Source of the DNA: a virus
Strand: one strand, 5' to 3'
Length of the DNA: 43,616 bases
Virus record (IMG/VR): IMGVR_UViG_3300026557_000082
Location: 1-43,616 of that record
Part shown: piece by piece, positions 29,517 to 36,910 of the stretch
How the letters are laid out: every line of letters starts with the position of its first letter
How positions within the stretch are numbered: the first letter of the stretch is position 1
The notes under the pieces: model-generated
What the model was told of the DNA's origin: nothing
What the model saw: only the letters and a program-made list of their open reading frames with translations
Databases searched by the model: none
Made by a program: the position numbers and the translations under genes

Positions 29517-32006
29517 TCATTTCTTTAGCCCATGCCCTCTCAACTCTCTCTGAACGCGCTTCATTGTGCTATTTGTGATGTCTTTCCCGTCAAGCGTGAT
29601 TTGAATATAGGTGTCTCCCTGATTTCCACCTTGCAAGGGGGTAGATGAGGCGCTAGCTACTCCCTTCAATCCAACGGTAACGGGCTTGGCTAGATTGTTC
29701 ATGGCAGAAGTGATGAGGGGCACGCCGTTTACCATTCCTTGGGCGATTTGGTTGGATATCTCCATGCCTTGATTTTCTAGACCCATCAGAGGACCTACCT
29801 TAGCAGGAGAGTGAGGCAAGTGATCTGATATCCACTGAGTGACATTATGAATTGCATCAGTTACCCAATGTATGGCACCTGTTATACCGTCTGCAAGTTT
29901 CTTAATAATAGCCCCACCTGCATTTAATGCATCTGTTTTTATTGTTTCCCACGTATCAGAGAACCATTTGCCTATATTGCCAAATGCTTTTATTGTTCCA
30001 TCGTATGCTTCTGTCCAACGATCATGAAACCAACCTCCAATATTGCCAAAGAGCGCCACTATTCCCGCCCAAAACCCCTTGAACCAAGTAGCTACGTTAT
30101 TCCATACCCCTGTTAACCATTTGGATATTTCTCCCCAATGCTGAATAGCTAGTATGATGCCAATGACCACAGCGGCTACAACAAGAGCTATGAGCAGGAA
30201 GGGCCATGTGGCAGCTATGGTAGCAGCTGCCACAGCCAAGAGTGGAGGGACAAGCCCAATGAGGAAAGCAATACCAGCAGTTACGGCCTCAATGCCCGCT
30301 GTGATCAAGGCTGTTACAAAAGTCCCAACAATTATTGCAGCCGTTGTAGCAGCTTCTATCCCTGCTGAAATTAATCCTGCAATAAATGATCCGACAATTT
30401 GAGCACCTGATATCAATGATTGCACGCCTGACGCAATCATTGAACCAATGAATGCCCCAATACTAGCTACAGCCGCCCACCCTTCCATAGCTGTCGTGAT
30501 AAGAGAGGCAACAAAACCACCCGCCATTTGAGCACTTGCTATAACAGAAGCTATCCCCGTTGCAGCAAGATCCACTGCAAGAGTGCCAAGCGCTATCAAC
30601 AATGCAGGCAACGAAAAAACGGCAATAGCCAAAAACACAGCTTTTAAAGCATCAGCAGCAACTTTATTGTGTTCAAAAAAAGATGTGACATTTGCAATAC
30701 TATTAATTAAAAATGTTAAAACAGTAACTAGAGCACCAATTGCAAACACTATAGACACACCTAATACTTGACCTAATAGTATAGCTACTGGAAGAAATGG
30801 CTTTACAGCATTATTAAGATTAACGACCGACTGCCCTAAATTTACAAAAATAGGACCTAAAAATGCAATGACAGGATGCAATGCTTTCATCACATCAGAT
30901 AATGCATGTCCACTTGAGATCCAATTCCCAAATGCCGTAATAGCTGGTGTAACCGCACCTAATATTTGACCTAAGACAGGCAAGAGAGCAGTCCCTATAT
31001 CAATGGCAAGAACCGAAACAGAAGCTTTCGCCCTATCCATTTGATTATTGAAAGTCCCTTGAACCGTACTCCACCCTTCTACCGATGTACCGCCTGCTTT
31101 TAATGCTCCCGTAACGTTATTAACATCTTTTTCATAATCTTGTAAATTTTTACCACCAAGATTTAATGCAACGTTTAAACCTGCTTTTCCGCCCATGATA
31201 TTCTTCATCGCCGTTGTCCATTCAACAGAAGAAGCAGGAAATTTTTGCCCAACATGGTCCTCAATAAGCTGTAAGGCCGCTGGTAGACCTTGGTTTCTGA
31301 GTGTGTCTGCAACATCTTGCGCTTTGAGCCCTACCGCAGTTAAGGACTTCACAGCAACACCAGAAGGGGCATCCAAAGACCGGATGGCAAAAGCAAGATT
31401 TTGCGAGGCTTGCAGAGCAGGAGTTTGAGCATTGGTCATCATCGCAATAGCCGCGCCCACATCTGAAAATTTCAAACCAGCATTTTCCGCAACAGGCAAA
31501 ACTGCCCCGAGTGAACTAGCAAGATCTTCCATATGCATCTTGCCCTCTTTTGCCGATGCAATAATCTCATTCATTGCGCCAGCGGCATCAGAAGCAGGAA
31601 GGTGAAAATCATGCATTACACCAGTTAATGCCATGGTAGTTGCAGTTAAATCAGCATTGTCAGTTTTTGCGCCTTGAGCAGCAATAGTCATCTCATTTAG
31701 ACCAGCAGCGCCATGTTGCCCACTGCTTTCAATCATAAACATTGCTGACTCTATATCTTTTGTTGATGTTCCCGTATCAACCGCAATCTTCTTCATGCCA
31801 TCGCCCACCATTTGAAGATTGCTTGCAGTTTCACCAGCGCCCGTCTCAAGAGCAACCAGTCCTTTTTGAAAATCACCTGCCATTTTGACTGAAGCAACCG
31901 TAGCAGCAACCGCCGCGCCTGCTACAAGCATGCCAACGTCAGCAACGCCTTTAGCTAAACCCGTTGTATCTGCTACGTATTCAACAACCATTTGTGCTAG
32001 AAGCAA
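29517..32006 (-). CDS. Tail tape measure protein
   Basis: The 829-residue protein has the PhageMin_Tail domain in its N-terminal third (MAGDFQKGLVALETGAGE, MHDFHLPASDAAGAMNEII, FSDVGAAIAMMTNAQTP). A long alanine/isoleucine-rich hydrophobic region (about 390-630) follows, then repeated W-rich GNIG.WF segments. The C-terminus has PHSPAKVGPL, common in tape measures. Tail length should scale with this protein. The start is TTG 32006 after AGGGGA, or ATG 31991. A palindrome copy near the C-terminus is read as STPLQGGNQ. Confidence 0.88.
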   Translation of the reverse strand: MLLAQMVVEYVADTTGLAKGVADVGMLVAGAAVAATVASVKMAGDFQKGLVALETGAGETASNLQMVGDGMKKIAVDTGTSTKDIESAMFMIESSGQHGAAGLNEMTIAAQGAKTDNADLTATTMALTGVMHDFHLPASDAAGAMNEIIASAKEGKMHMEDLASSLGAVLPVAENAGLKFSDVGAAIAMMTNAQTPALQASQNLAFAIRSLDAPSGVAVKSLTAVGLKAQDVADTLRNQGLPAALQLIEDHVGQKFPASSVEWTTAMKNIMGGKAGLNVALNLGGKNLQDYEKDVNNVTGALKAGGTSVEGWSTVQGTFNNQMDRAKASVSVLAIDIGTALLPVLGQILGAVTPAITAFGNWISSGHALSDVMKALHPVIAFLGPIFVNLGQSVVNLNNAVKPFLPVAILLGQVLGVSIVFAIGALVTVLTFLINSIANVTSFFEHNKVAADALKAVFLAIAVFSLPALLIALGTLAVDLAATGIASVIASAQMAGGFVASLITTAMEGWAAVASIGAFIGSMIASGVQSLISGAQIVGSFIAGLISAGIEAATTAAIIVGTFVTALITAGIEAVTAGIAFLIGLVPPLLAVAAATIAATWPFLLIALVVAAVVIGIILAIQHWGEISKWLTGVWNNVATWFKGFWAGIVALFGNIGGWFHDRWTEAYDGTIKAFGNIGKWFSDTWETIKTDALNAGGAIIKKLADGITGAIHWVTDAIHNVTQWISDHLPHSPAKVGPLMGLENQGMEISNQIAQGMVNGVPLITSAMNNLAKPVTVGLKGVASASSTPLQGGNQGDTYIQITLDGKDITNSTMKRVQRELRGHGLKK
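29626..29641. repeat. Dispersed CCTTGCAAGG palindrome
   Basis: CCACCTTGCAAGGGGG lies near the C-terminal coding end of the tape measure gene, read as STPLQGG on the minus strand. Confidence 0.75.
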
Positions 32007-32276
32007 CTAATTCCCCTGTTCTGCTTTATCGGCTTCAATAGCTGCAATGAGTGCATCAGTTATATCCTCATCATCATCATCCGTTTGACCATCTTTTATC
32101 TTTTTATTCTGTTTCTCCATTTCCTCATCTTCTATCGAAAAAATAGCAGCCCAATCTGTTATTTCTGAGCTGCCTATATCCCTCATCAACTGCTTAACGC
32201 CTCTAGGAGCACCTATTTCACGTGCTATTCTATGGTATAACTTTCGCTCTCCACTACTCGCGGATCTGAAGTATCT
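32007..32276 (-). CDS. Tail assembly chaperone, frameshift extension (T part)
   Basis: This frame is open without an in-frame stop from about 32327 to 32007 and overlaps the end of the upstream chaperone ORF. It encodes HRIAREIGAPRGVKQLM and then SSEITDWAAIFSIEDEE, typical of the T domain of siphophage tail chaperones. A -1 shift at the A8 run (32276-32283) joins it exactly to the upstream ORF, giving a product of about 258 residues. A stand-alone start near TTG 32189/ATG 32186 lacks a ribosome site. The fusion protein would load the tape measure, whose gene follows. Confidence 0.72.
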   Translation of the reverse strand, partial: RYFRSASSGERKLYHRIAREIGAPRGVKQLMRDIGSSEITDWAAIFSIEDEEMEKQNKKIKDGQTDDDDEDITDALIAAIEADKAEQGN

Positions 32277-32782
32277 TTTTTTTCCTCAATATCTTCCTCT
32301 CTCAATCCTGACATCTCTGCTACGGGCTTATTGAGAAGCTCTTGAACACCGCCAGATTTCTGATTGAGCAGACCGATATCACGCATGGAAAAGATCAACT
32401 GACCAGCTTTAGGATGCTTAGGTTTCCCATTTGCGCCTGGATATTCATGAAAATGGGGATGATCCACCGGAGGAAGGCAAACAGAATCGGGATAGCGAAC
32501 TGACAAAATCACCATCATGGGATAGAGCTTTTTAATATTAACTTTTGCCTTTTTCCCTTCTATTTCCGTGCATTTGTCAAGCAAATCTCCTCTTTCTTCT
32601 CCTGTTAGCTCACGAAGCATCACCCATCTATTCCACTTTTCAACCCAAAATGGCCTTTGCTCTAAAGGCGTTTCAAGTGCTAATTGTCGATAATCTTCAA
32701 AGTCTTCATGCATGTCAATAAACTTTCTGACTACTAAAGTAACAAGTACAGTTAAAATAACTGTTATGAATGCGTAAAACAT
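32225..32782 (-). CDS. Tail assembly chaperone (G part)
   Basis: From residue 36 on the protein resembles siphophage tail chaperones: WNRWVMLRELTGEERGDLLDK, KLYPMMVILSVRYPD, LIFSMRDIGLLNQKSGGVQELL, MSGLREEDIEEKK. The normal stop is at 32225. The first 23 residues form an unexpected hydrophobic helix (FITVILTVLVTLVV). The start at 32782 is coupled to the previous stop as TAATG but lacks a ribosome site; ATG 32713 would give a conventional soluble chaperone. Ribosomes slipping at the A8 run make the longer GT form. Confidence 0.75.
   Translation of the reverse strand: MFYAFITVILTVLVTLVVRKFIDMHEDFEDYRQLALETPLEQRPFWVEKWNRWVMLRELTGEERGDLLDKCTEIEGKKAKVNIKKLYPMMVILSVRYPDSVCLPPVDHPHFHEYPGANGKPKHPKAGQLIFSMRDIGLLNQKSGGVQELLNKPVAEMSGLREEDIEEKKDTSDPRVVESESYTIE
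32276..32284 (-). promoter_or_regulatory. Programmed -1 ribosomal frameshift site
   Basis: On the minus strand the message reads GAG GAA AAA AAA GAT. The heptamer A AAA AAA (32282-32276) is a canonical X XXY YYZ slippery site, in frame with the upstream chaperone ORF. Slipping back one base enters the open T frame. I have not identified a stimulatory structure downstream. Confidence 0.7.
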
Positions 32783-33744
32783 TAACTTGTCGTGAGGACC
32801 ATTTGACCATCTATCTGAAAGTCCAAGTCCTCCATCTCCAAGTCTTTCAAGGGAACCTTCATCCCATCCTTCATGAGCTTGCCGTACGCCTCAAGTCTTG
32901 GAAGTCCGGTTGTGGCATCCATGACCAATGAGAGAATAAGCGTGTCATCGGTAAAAACTGTGAATAGACCAACGTAGGTGTTATCTACCAAGAACCGATT
33001 AATCTTGACCGATCCTCCAGCCAACCCTGGCAAAAACGTTTCCCACCGTGTCGGAACGTTATTTGTAGTCATACAGGTAGTTGGGTGCGTTTTTCGGCTA
33101 ATGTCAGGGGCCCACTCCAGAACATCTCCAATCGCCGTAAAATTAAAGTACGCGCCCGTCACACGACAACCAACCGATGTTCCCAAGAATGCATTGTTGA
33201 AAATGACCTTCCCGCCAACGTACTGGATTGCATAGATTGAGCTTGCCTGTGTTATCCAAGTAGCGCCTGTTTGCACCCGCGTGATTGAAACGCTTGGGCT
33301 AGAGCCACCTGTTAAGCTGTTTGTGCCAAGAGTGATAAGAGCTTGTGAAGCAAAACCCAATGAAGCAGCAAATTCTACTGTCCAAGGGCCGCCCGCGCTA
33401 CCAGTTACTAGCGCGTTACTAGCTCCAACACTTGAAAGCGCTTGCAGAGCTGTTTGGACTTGAGCAGCAGTTGCATTGTAGGCAATAGCCGATGTTGTTT
33501 GGGCACCAAACGTCAACGTAAACGTGCCGCCAGTCGGAGCGCCCGTGATTGTGACCGTTTGAACCTCATCGACTTCAGCTTGCACTGTCCAAATCGCCGT
33601 ACGGTCCCAATAACGTTTCGTTAGAATGGCCGAGCTGTTGAACGTCTTGTGATCTCCGCTATCAGTAAGTGCCTGATTCGTCAATGCGACGTTGGGTGTA
33701 CTGGTGAGTAGCAATTGCGCTCGATTTCCATGAGTACTCGTCAC
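32782..33744 (-). CDS. Major tail (tube) protein, paralogue with Ig-like insert
   Basis: Start GTG 33744 after CGGAG. The 320-residue protein has tail-tube features at both ends: LEWAPDISRKTHPTT, PTRWETFLPGLAGGSVKI, MKVPLKDLEMEDLDFQIDG. Residues about 62-160 form an inserted repeat-type domain (TVTITGAPTGGTFTLTF, IAYNATAAQVQTALQAL) often found on phage tail and capsid proteins. Its core aligns with the shorter protein encoded just upstream, so the tail tube gene is duplicated. The insert may decorate the tail surface. Confidence 0.75.
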   Translation of the reverse strand: MTSTHGNRAQLLLTSTPNVALTNQALTDSGDHKTFNSSAILTKRYWDRTAIWTVQAEVDEVQTVTITGAPTGGTFTLTFGAQTTSAIAYNATAAQVQTALQALSSVGASNALVTGSAGGPWTVEFAASLGFASQALITLGTNSLTGGSSPSVSITRVQTGATWITQASSIYAIQYVGGKVIFNNAFLGTSVGCRVTGAYFNFTAIGDVLEWAPDISRKTHPTTCMTTNNVPTRWETFLPGLAGGSVKINRFLVDNTYVGLFTVFTDDTLILSLVMDATTGLPRLEAYGKLMKDGMKVPLKDLEMEDLDFQIDGQMVLTTS

Positions 33745-33759
33745 AAGCTTAAGCTCCGA

Positions 33760-34152
33760 TCATGTATAGGTAACCGCGCCTGTTACAATCATGTCCCATG
33801 ATACAGTTTCCATATCTTTCAATGGTGCTTTAGCTGCAAATTTCTCAACAAACGCATTAAATGCAAAATTGTGTGTTGCACTTAAATTCAGCACCATTGC
33901 AATTGCAGTGTCGGTTGTAAGACTGTTGAACAAGACAACTTGACCGTTCGTATCAGTCATGTCGAGACGCCCCTGGAATTTCACCTTTGCACCAACAAGA
34001 CCAACTGCAAACGTTTCCCAAGGCAGTCCCGCTAGTCCAAACTTGGTCGTAGCGTGAGACTTGCGGTCAACGTCTAGTGTCCATTCGTCAATTTCCGCAA
34101 CGGTTGCAGCAACGACTAGGACATTCCCGCCCTTGCCATGGATAGCTGCCAT
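33760..34152 (-). CDS. Major tail (tube) protein, short paralogue
   Basis: ATG 34152 is chosen because CGGAGGC lies six bases upstream and it overlaps the previous stop as TAATG; the open frame runs to 34197. The 130-residue product has DEWTLDVDRKSHATT, PWETFAVGLVGAKVKF, and APLKDMETVSWDMIVTG, each with a counterpart in the next gene (DISRKTHPTT, RWETFLPGLAGGSVKI, VPLKDLEMEDLDFQIDG). It is probably the bulk tube subunit. Confidence 0.75.
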   Translation of the reverse strand: MAAIHGKGGNVLVVAATVAEIDEWTLDVDRKSHATTKFGLAGLPWETFAVGLVGAKVKFQGRLDMTDTNGQVVLFNSLTTDTAIAMVLNLSATHNFAFNAFVEKFAAKAPLKDMETVSWDMIVTGAVTYT

Positions 34153-34604
34153 TAGATTGCCTCCGTTAAGATTCTGTACCTGTCTGTCAAATGCCACTTT
34201 AAGATGTTCGTCGTGTCATCTATAATAATTTGACCATTATCGAATAAACAAGCAATAGACCTATACAAACCTCCAAGAAGTGTTAATGTCGGAGTGCCAT
34301 TTTGTGCATCATCTAGCGCATTAAATATGGTATCTCGCATTTTTAGTATCTCTTGCTTCCCTTTGTATTCACTCCAACCATGCAATGTTGTTACTACCTC
34401 TTGGCCCTTCTTTGAAAATACATTCTTTATTGTTGTAACTGACTCTCCTAATACCACATAAGGCGGTGTTAAGTTGCTAGGTACATTATTCTCATCAAAT
34501 ACCGCCGCTTTTCCATCTGAGTAGGGAAAAGATGCAATCATTCCCGCGTCAGTTCGCAGTGCAAGATAGATAGCATCCCATACGAACCCTTCAGACGTTA
34601 TCAT
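34152..34604 (-). CDS. DUF3168-like tail completion protein
   Basis: The 150-residue protein has the DUF3168 pattern: TPPYVVLGES, a central TTLHGWSEYKGKQEILKMRDTIFNAL, and a C-terminal strand series (NILKWHLTDRYRI). Such proteins sit at the head-proximal end of the tail as terminator subunits. It lies between the gp10-like gene and the tail tube genes, the standard place. Its stop is part of the TAATG coupling with the tube gene. Confidence 0.8.
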   Translation of the reverse strand: MITSEGFVWDAIYLALRTDAGMIASFPYSDGKAAVFDENNVPSNLTPPYVVLGESVTTIKNVFSKKGQEVVTTLHGWSEYKGKQEILKMRDTIFNALDDAQNGTPTLTLLGGLYRSIACLFDNGQIIIDDTTNILKWHLTDRYRILTEAI

Positions 34605-34605
34605 T

Positions 34606-34956
34606 TCATATACCTGGATGAGCTAATATAATAGATATCCATTTGCTCTTATTTGCTTCAGATGCATTAAATAAATACGGCCTTGCTTTCATCTTCCATG
34701 TCCCATTATGGACATATATTGCATACGATATATCCATATTGCCTATATCACGTTTTCCCCCATCAGCATACACTTGAATATCATCTCGCAAAGCGCCTGT
34801 TGCTACCGGGCAGTTGTCTTTAGCGTCCGCTTGGATGAGAGCTGCTATCCTATCCAAGTCCTCTTCAGCAGCGGCAACAATTTTTGCATTAACCATCGTT
34901 GCCAACATAGCAAGATCAGGGCCTATGATTCGTACGGTGATGCCGTCTGCCATCAT
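34606..34956 (-). CDS. HK97 gp10-like head-tail protein
   Basis: The 116-residue product has LIQADAKDNCPVATGALRDDI near its centre and IYVHNGTWKMKARPYLFNA near the end, both diagnostic of the HK97 gp10 family. It takes part in the head-tail connection. The start overlaps the preceding 58-residue gene by ATGA; a second ATG follows directly. Confidence 0.87.
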   Translation of the reverse strand: MMADGITVRIIGPDLAMLATMVNAKIVAAAEEDLDRIAALIQADAKDNCPVATGALRDDIQVYADGGKRDIGNMDISYAIYVHNGTWKMKARPYLFNASEANKSKWISIILAHPGI

Positions 34957-35129
34957 TCCCTCGTTTCGTATTGCTTGACAATCTGATCCGTCAAAACTTG
35001 AACAGATTCAGATGAAAGATGAGCAAGCTCCTGTTTGATCAATTCCCTAAGCAAATTTTGAAGCTCAGGACTATCCTGCACTGCCTTTAAATGAACTTCC
35101 ACATCAACCGATGCCGTTAAATTTGCCAT
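34953..35129 (-). CDS. Hypothetical 58-residue protein
   Basis: A short gene between the head-tail joining and gp10-like genes. It is read as MANLTASVDVEVHLKAVQ and continues in a helical, leucine-rich segment to KQYETRE. It overlaps the gp10-like gene by ATGA. The ribosome site (AAGGTGAG) is formed by the arm of a dispersed palindrome immediately upstream. The function is unknown; head-tail morphogenesis is suggested by position only. Confidence 0.7.
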   Translation of the reverse strand: MANLTASVDVEVHLKAVQDSPELQNLLRELIKQELAHLSSESVQVLTDQIVKQYETRE

Positions 35130-35132
35130 ATC

Positions 35133-35149
35133 TCACCTTGCAAGGGGGA
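35133..35149. repeat. Dispersed palindrome overlapping a ribosome site
   Basis: TCACCTTGCAAGGGGGA lies directly upstream of ATG 35129. On the minus strand its end gives AAGGTGAG, the only ribosome-site-like sequence for that gene. Confidence 0.7.
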
Positions 35150-35194
35150 ATGTGAGCTTCTGTGTTCATATCGCCCATAATCCCCCTCATTTTT

Positions 35195-35566
35195 CTAAAG
35201 TGGCGTTTTTCGAAGTATCACCACACTCGTAAACACCTGGATAGTCTTCTCTCCATAGGGAGACAGGACCTTGTAGTCGATGCCATCAATCGTGATCATG
35301 TCGTCTGTCTTAATATCCGTTCCAAACGGCGCGTGAAGCGTTCTGGAGTCAACACCTACATCTTGCCCTGCTAACAACTGTTGATTTGGCATTGACAAAC
35401 CAACCATGGCGCACGGAATATTGTCCGCAATGTCGATAAGATTGTCAGCACTACCACCTTTTGTATCAAACGTCTGACTATTGCGCCGTATTGTGCATAC
35501 CTTATCGAATATTTTGTAGGCATCTGCCCTGATTTTTGCAAGCTCAATAGTCGAGATTGGATTCAT
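35195..35566 (-). CDS. Head-tail joining protein (SPP1 gp16-like)
   Basis: The 123-residue protein has an N-terminal helix (LAKIRADAYKIFDKVCTIRR) then a small beta-barrel (IPCAMVGLS, DVGVDSRTLHAPFGTDIKTDDMITIDG, KTIQVFTSVVILRK in sections). This fits the SPP1 gp16/phage head-tail joining family: the DIKTDDMITIDGIDY phrase is typical. It overlaps the upstream gene by ATGA. Confidence 0.75.
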   Translation of the reverse strand: MNPISTIELAKIRADAYKIFDKVCTIRRNSQTFDTKGGSADNLIDIADNIPCAMVGLSMPNQQLLAGQDVGVDSRTLHAPFGTDIKTDDMITIDGIDYKVLSPYGEKTIQVFTSVVILRKTPL

Positions 35567-35835
35567 GCAATTGACCCATAAAAGTCAGGATGATTGTGCA
35601 GTTCAACCTCTTCTTTAGATCTTGGATGGTTCCAAGAATGCGCCTCTGGACTGGTGTTGTGAGGCACGTCAGTCACATTTGAGTGCTGACCATCTCGATT
35701 GACTTTCAGCTCTGCAAAGTGATTGCCGTCTTTTTCGTAAATGCTTTTGATGACCGCATCATAGATTTGTTTGTCGTCATCAACGTAAAAGACGCTATCA
35801 CCTTCATTTGTTTCTTGGTTATTTACTACTGTCAT
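35563..35835 (-). CDS. Hypothetical protein of connector region
   Basis: This 90-residue, acidic, hydrophilic product has an SH3-like strand pattern in the first half (DSVFYVDDDKQIYDAVIKSIYEKDGNHFAELKV, in sections) and a His/Asn-rich tail (HNTSPEAHSWNHP). It is coupled by ATGA to the joining protein. The family is not recognised; a small head-accessory role is inferred. Confidence 0.65.
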   Translation of the reverse strand: MTVVNNQETNEGDSVFYVDDDKQIYDAVIKSIYEKDGNHFAELKVNRDGQHSNVTDVPHNTSPEAHSWNHPRSKEEVELHNHPDFYGSIA

Positions 35836-35840
35836 ATCCT

Positions 35841-36464
35841 TTATCCTTGTGGGGAACCGCTTGCGTAGTAGTCGATATTTCTCGGCGCTAACGACAAAGC
35901 ATCATCCTCACCGCCTGATCCTGCAAAGTCGCCGCGCTTCACTGTGATAGTACGAGGTCTCTGCTTGCGTCGGTATTCCTTTGCTAGTAGCAATATTGAT
36001 CGTGTTGCTTGATTGCGCTGTAAGCTTTGACCGTCAACGGTTATCGAATACGAAAGGACCCATTGAGCTGCTAGCCGTTCAAGCAAGTCCGCAGCTGCTC
36101 GATATCTGTCGTGGCGAAGGCCAGTAATAAAACACGGGGGAAAGACATTTGCTGCAAACTGGAAATGCCCTGCAATAGGTTCTAACACTGAAGGCGTGAC
36201 TAAAACAGTAAGATATTGCTTTATGATATAGCCATCCTCCCATCCACCACCTCCCTCACTGTAGTAGTCCAAGTACTGGATAGTAGAACCCGAGAACGTC
36301 GGACGTGGTGTAAGCGACTTATTTGTCACATCTTCACGTCCTTCGTCTAAGACATCCTGGATTTGCTGATCGGTAAAGATCTGACCACTCCCAATAGGTA
36401 GGGTATCGTTTATTAGCACTCTGACAGATGAAATCAGAGATGCTAACGTCGCACGAGCTGTCAT
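35841..36464 (-). CDS. Putative head-tail connector/adaptor
   Basis: The 207-residue protein starts at ATG 36464 after GAGGT. It has an N-terminal helical segment (LASLISSVRVLINDTL, FTDQQIQDVLDEGRED), then RYRAAADLLERLAAQW in the middle, which is the pattern of gp6/gp15-like connector proteins that bind under the portal. Its position after the capsid genes supports this. The Gly/Ser-rich tail is probably disordered. Confidence 0.65.
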   Translation of the reverse strand: MTARATLASLISSVRVLINDTLPIGSGQIFTDQQIQDVLDEGREDVTNKSLTPRPTFSGSTIQYLDYYSEGGGGWEDGYIIKQYLTVLVTPSVLEPIAGHFQFAANVFPPCFITGLRHDRYRAAADLLERLAAQWVLSYSITVDGQSLQRNQATRSILLLAKEYRRKQRPRTITVKRGDFAGSGGEDDALSLAPRNIDYYASGSPQG

Positions 36465-36496
36465 AAACGATACCTCACTTTCTTACTATTCATGCA

Positions 36497-36892
36497 TTAA
36501 GGACGAGACGGGACAATATCCGCTTGGTAAGTTATGGTAGGTGTAGTCGGTGAACCGCTTAGCGTAGCTGAACAGCGGATCTGCGTTCCGTTTGCTACTG
36601 AAGTAGGACTGATAGAAAAAGGTATAAAAACCTCTCCCGCTTGAGCAGAAGCAGTAAGGGTAATTGGCGGAGCAAGGAAATCAACATTCCAAACTGTAGG
36701 GACCCCATCATAGCATATGTCTATAGAAAAGGTCCAAACTCCGCTTCCACTAGCTTGCTGAGCTGCTGAGTACAAAATTCGCGCATTTAATCCGCGTCTT
36801 GGAGTCCCCCCAGGCAAAATGAATGCGGCGCCATTGAAAGTAGCCGTCTTAGTTGTTGAAGCTTGCAAAACAAGCAGGGCATCTGATGGCAT
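36497..36892 (-). CDS. Hypothetical beta-rich virion protein (decoration?)
   Basis: The 131-residue product is almost entirely beta-strand-like with Ser/Thr/Ala-rich turns (VWTFSIDICYDG, EVFIPFSISPTSV, TPTITYQADIVPS). It follows the major capsid gene by fewer than 20 bases. This place and composition fit a head decoration protein or a capsid-stabilising Ig-like subunit, but no family motif is certain. ATG 36892 is preceded by AAAGGAG. Confidence 0.6.
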   Translation of the reverse strand: MPSDALLVLQASTTKTATFNGAAFILPGGTPRRGLNARILYSAAQQASGSGVWTFSIDICYDGVPTVWNVDFLAPPITLTASAQAGEVFIPFSISPTSVANGTQIRCSATLSGSPTTPTITYQADIVPSRP

Positions 36893-36910
36893 GTATTTAC
36901 TCCTTTCAGG

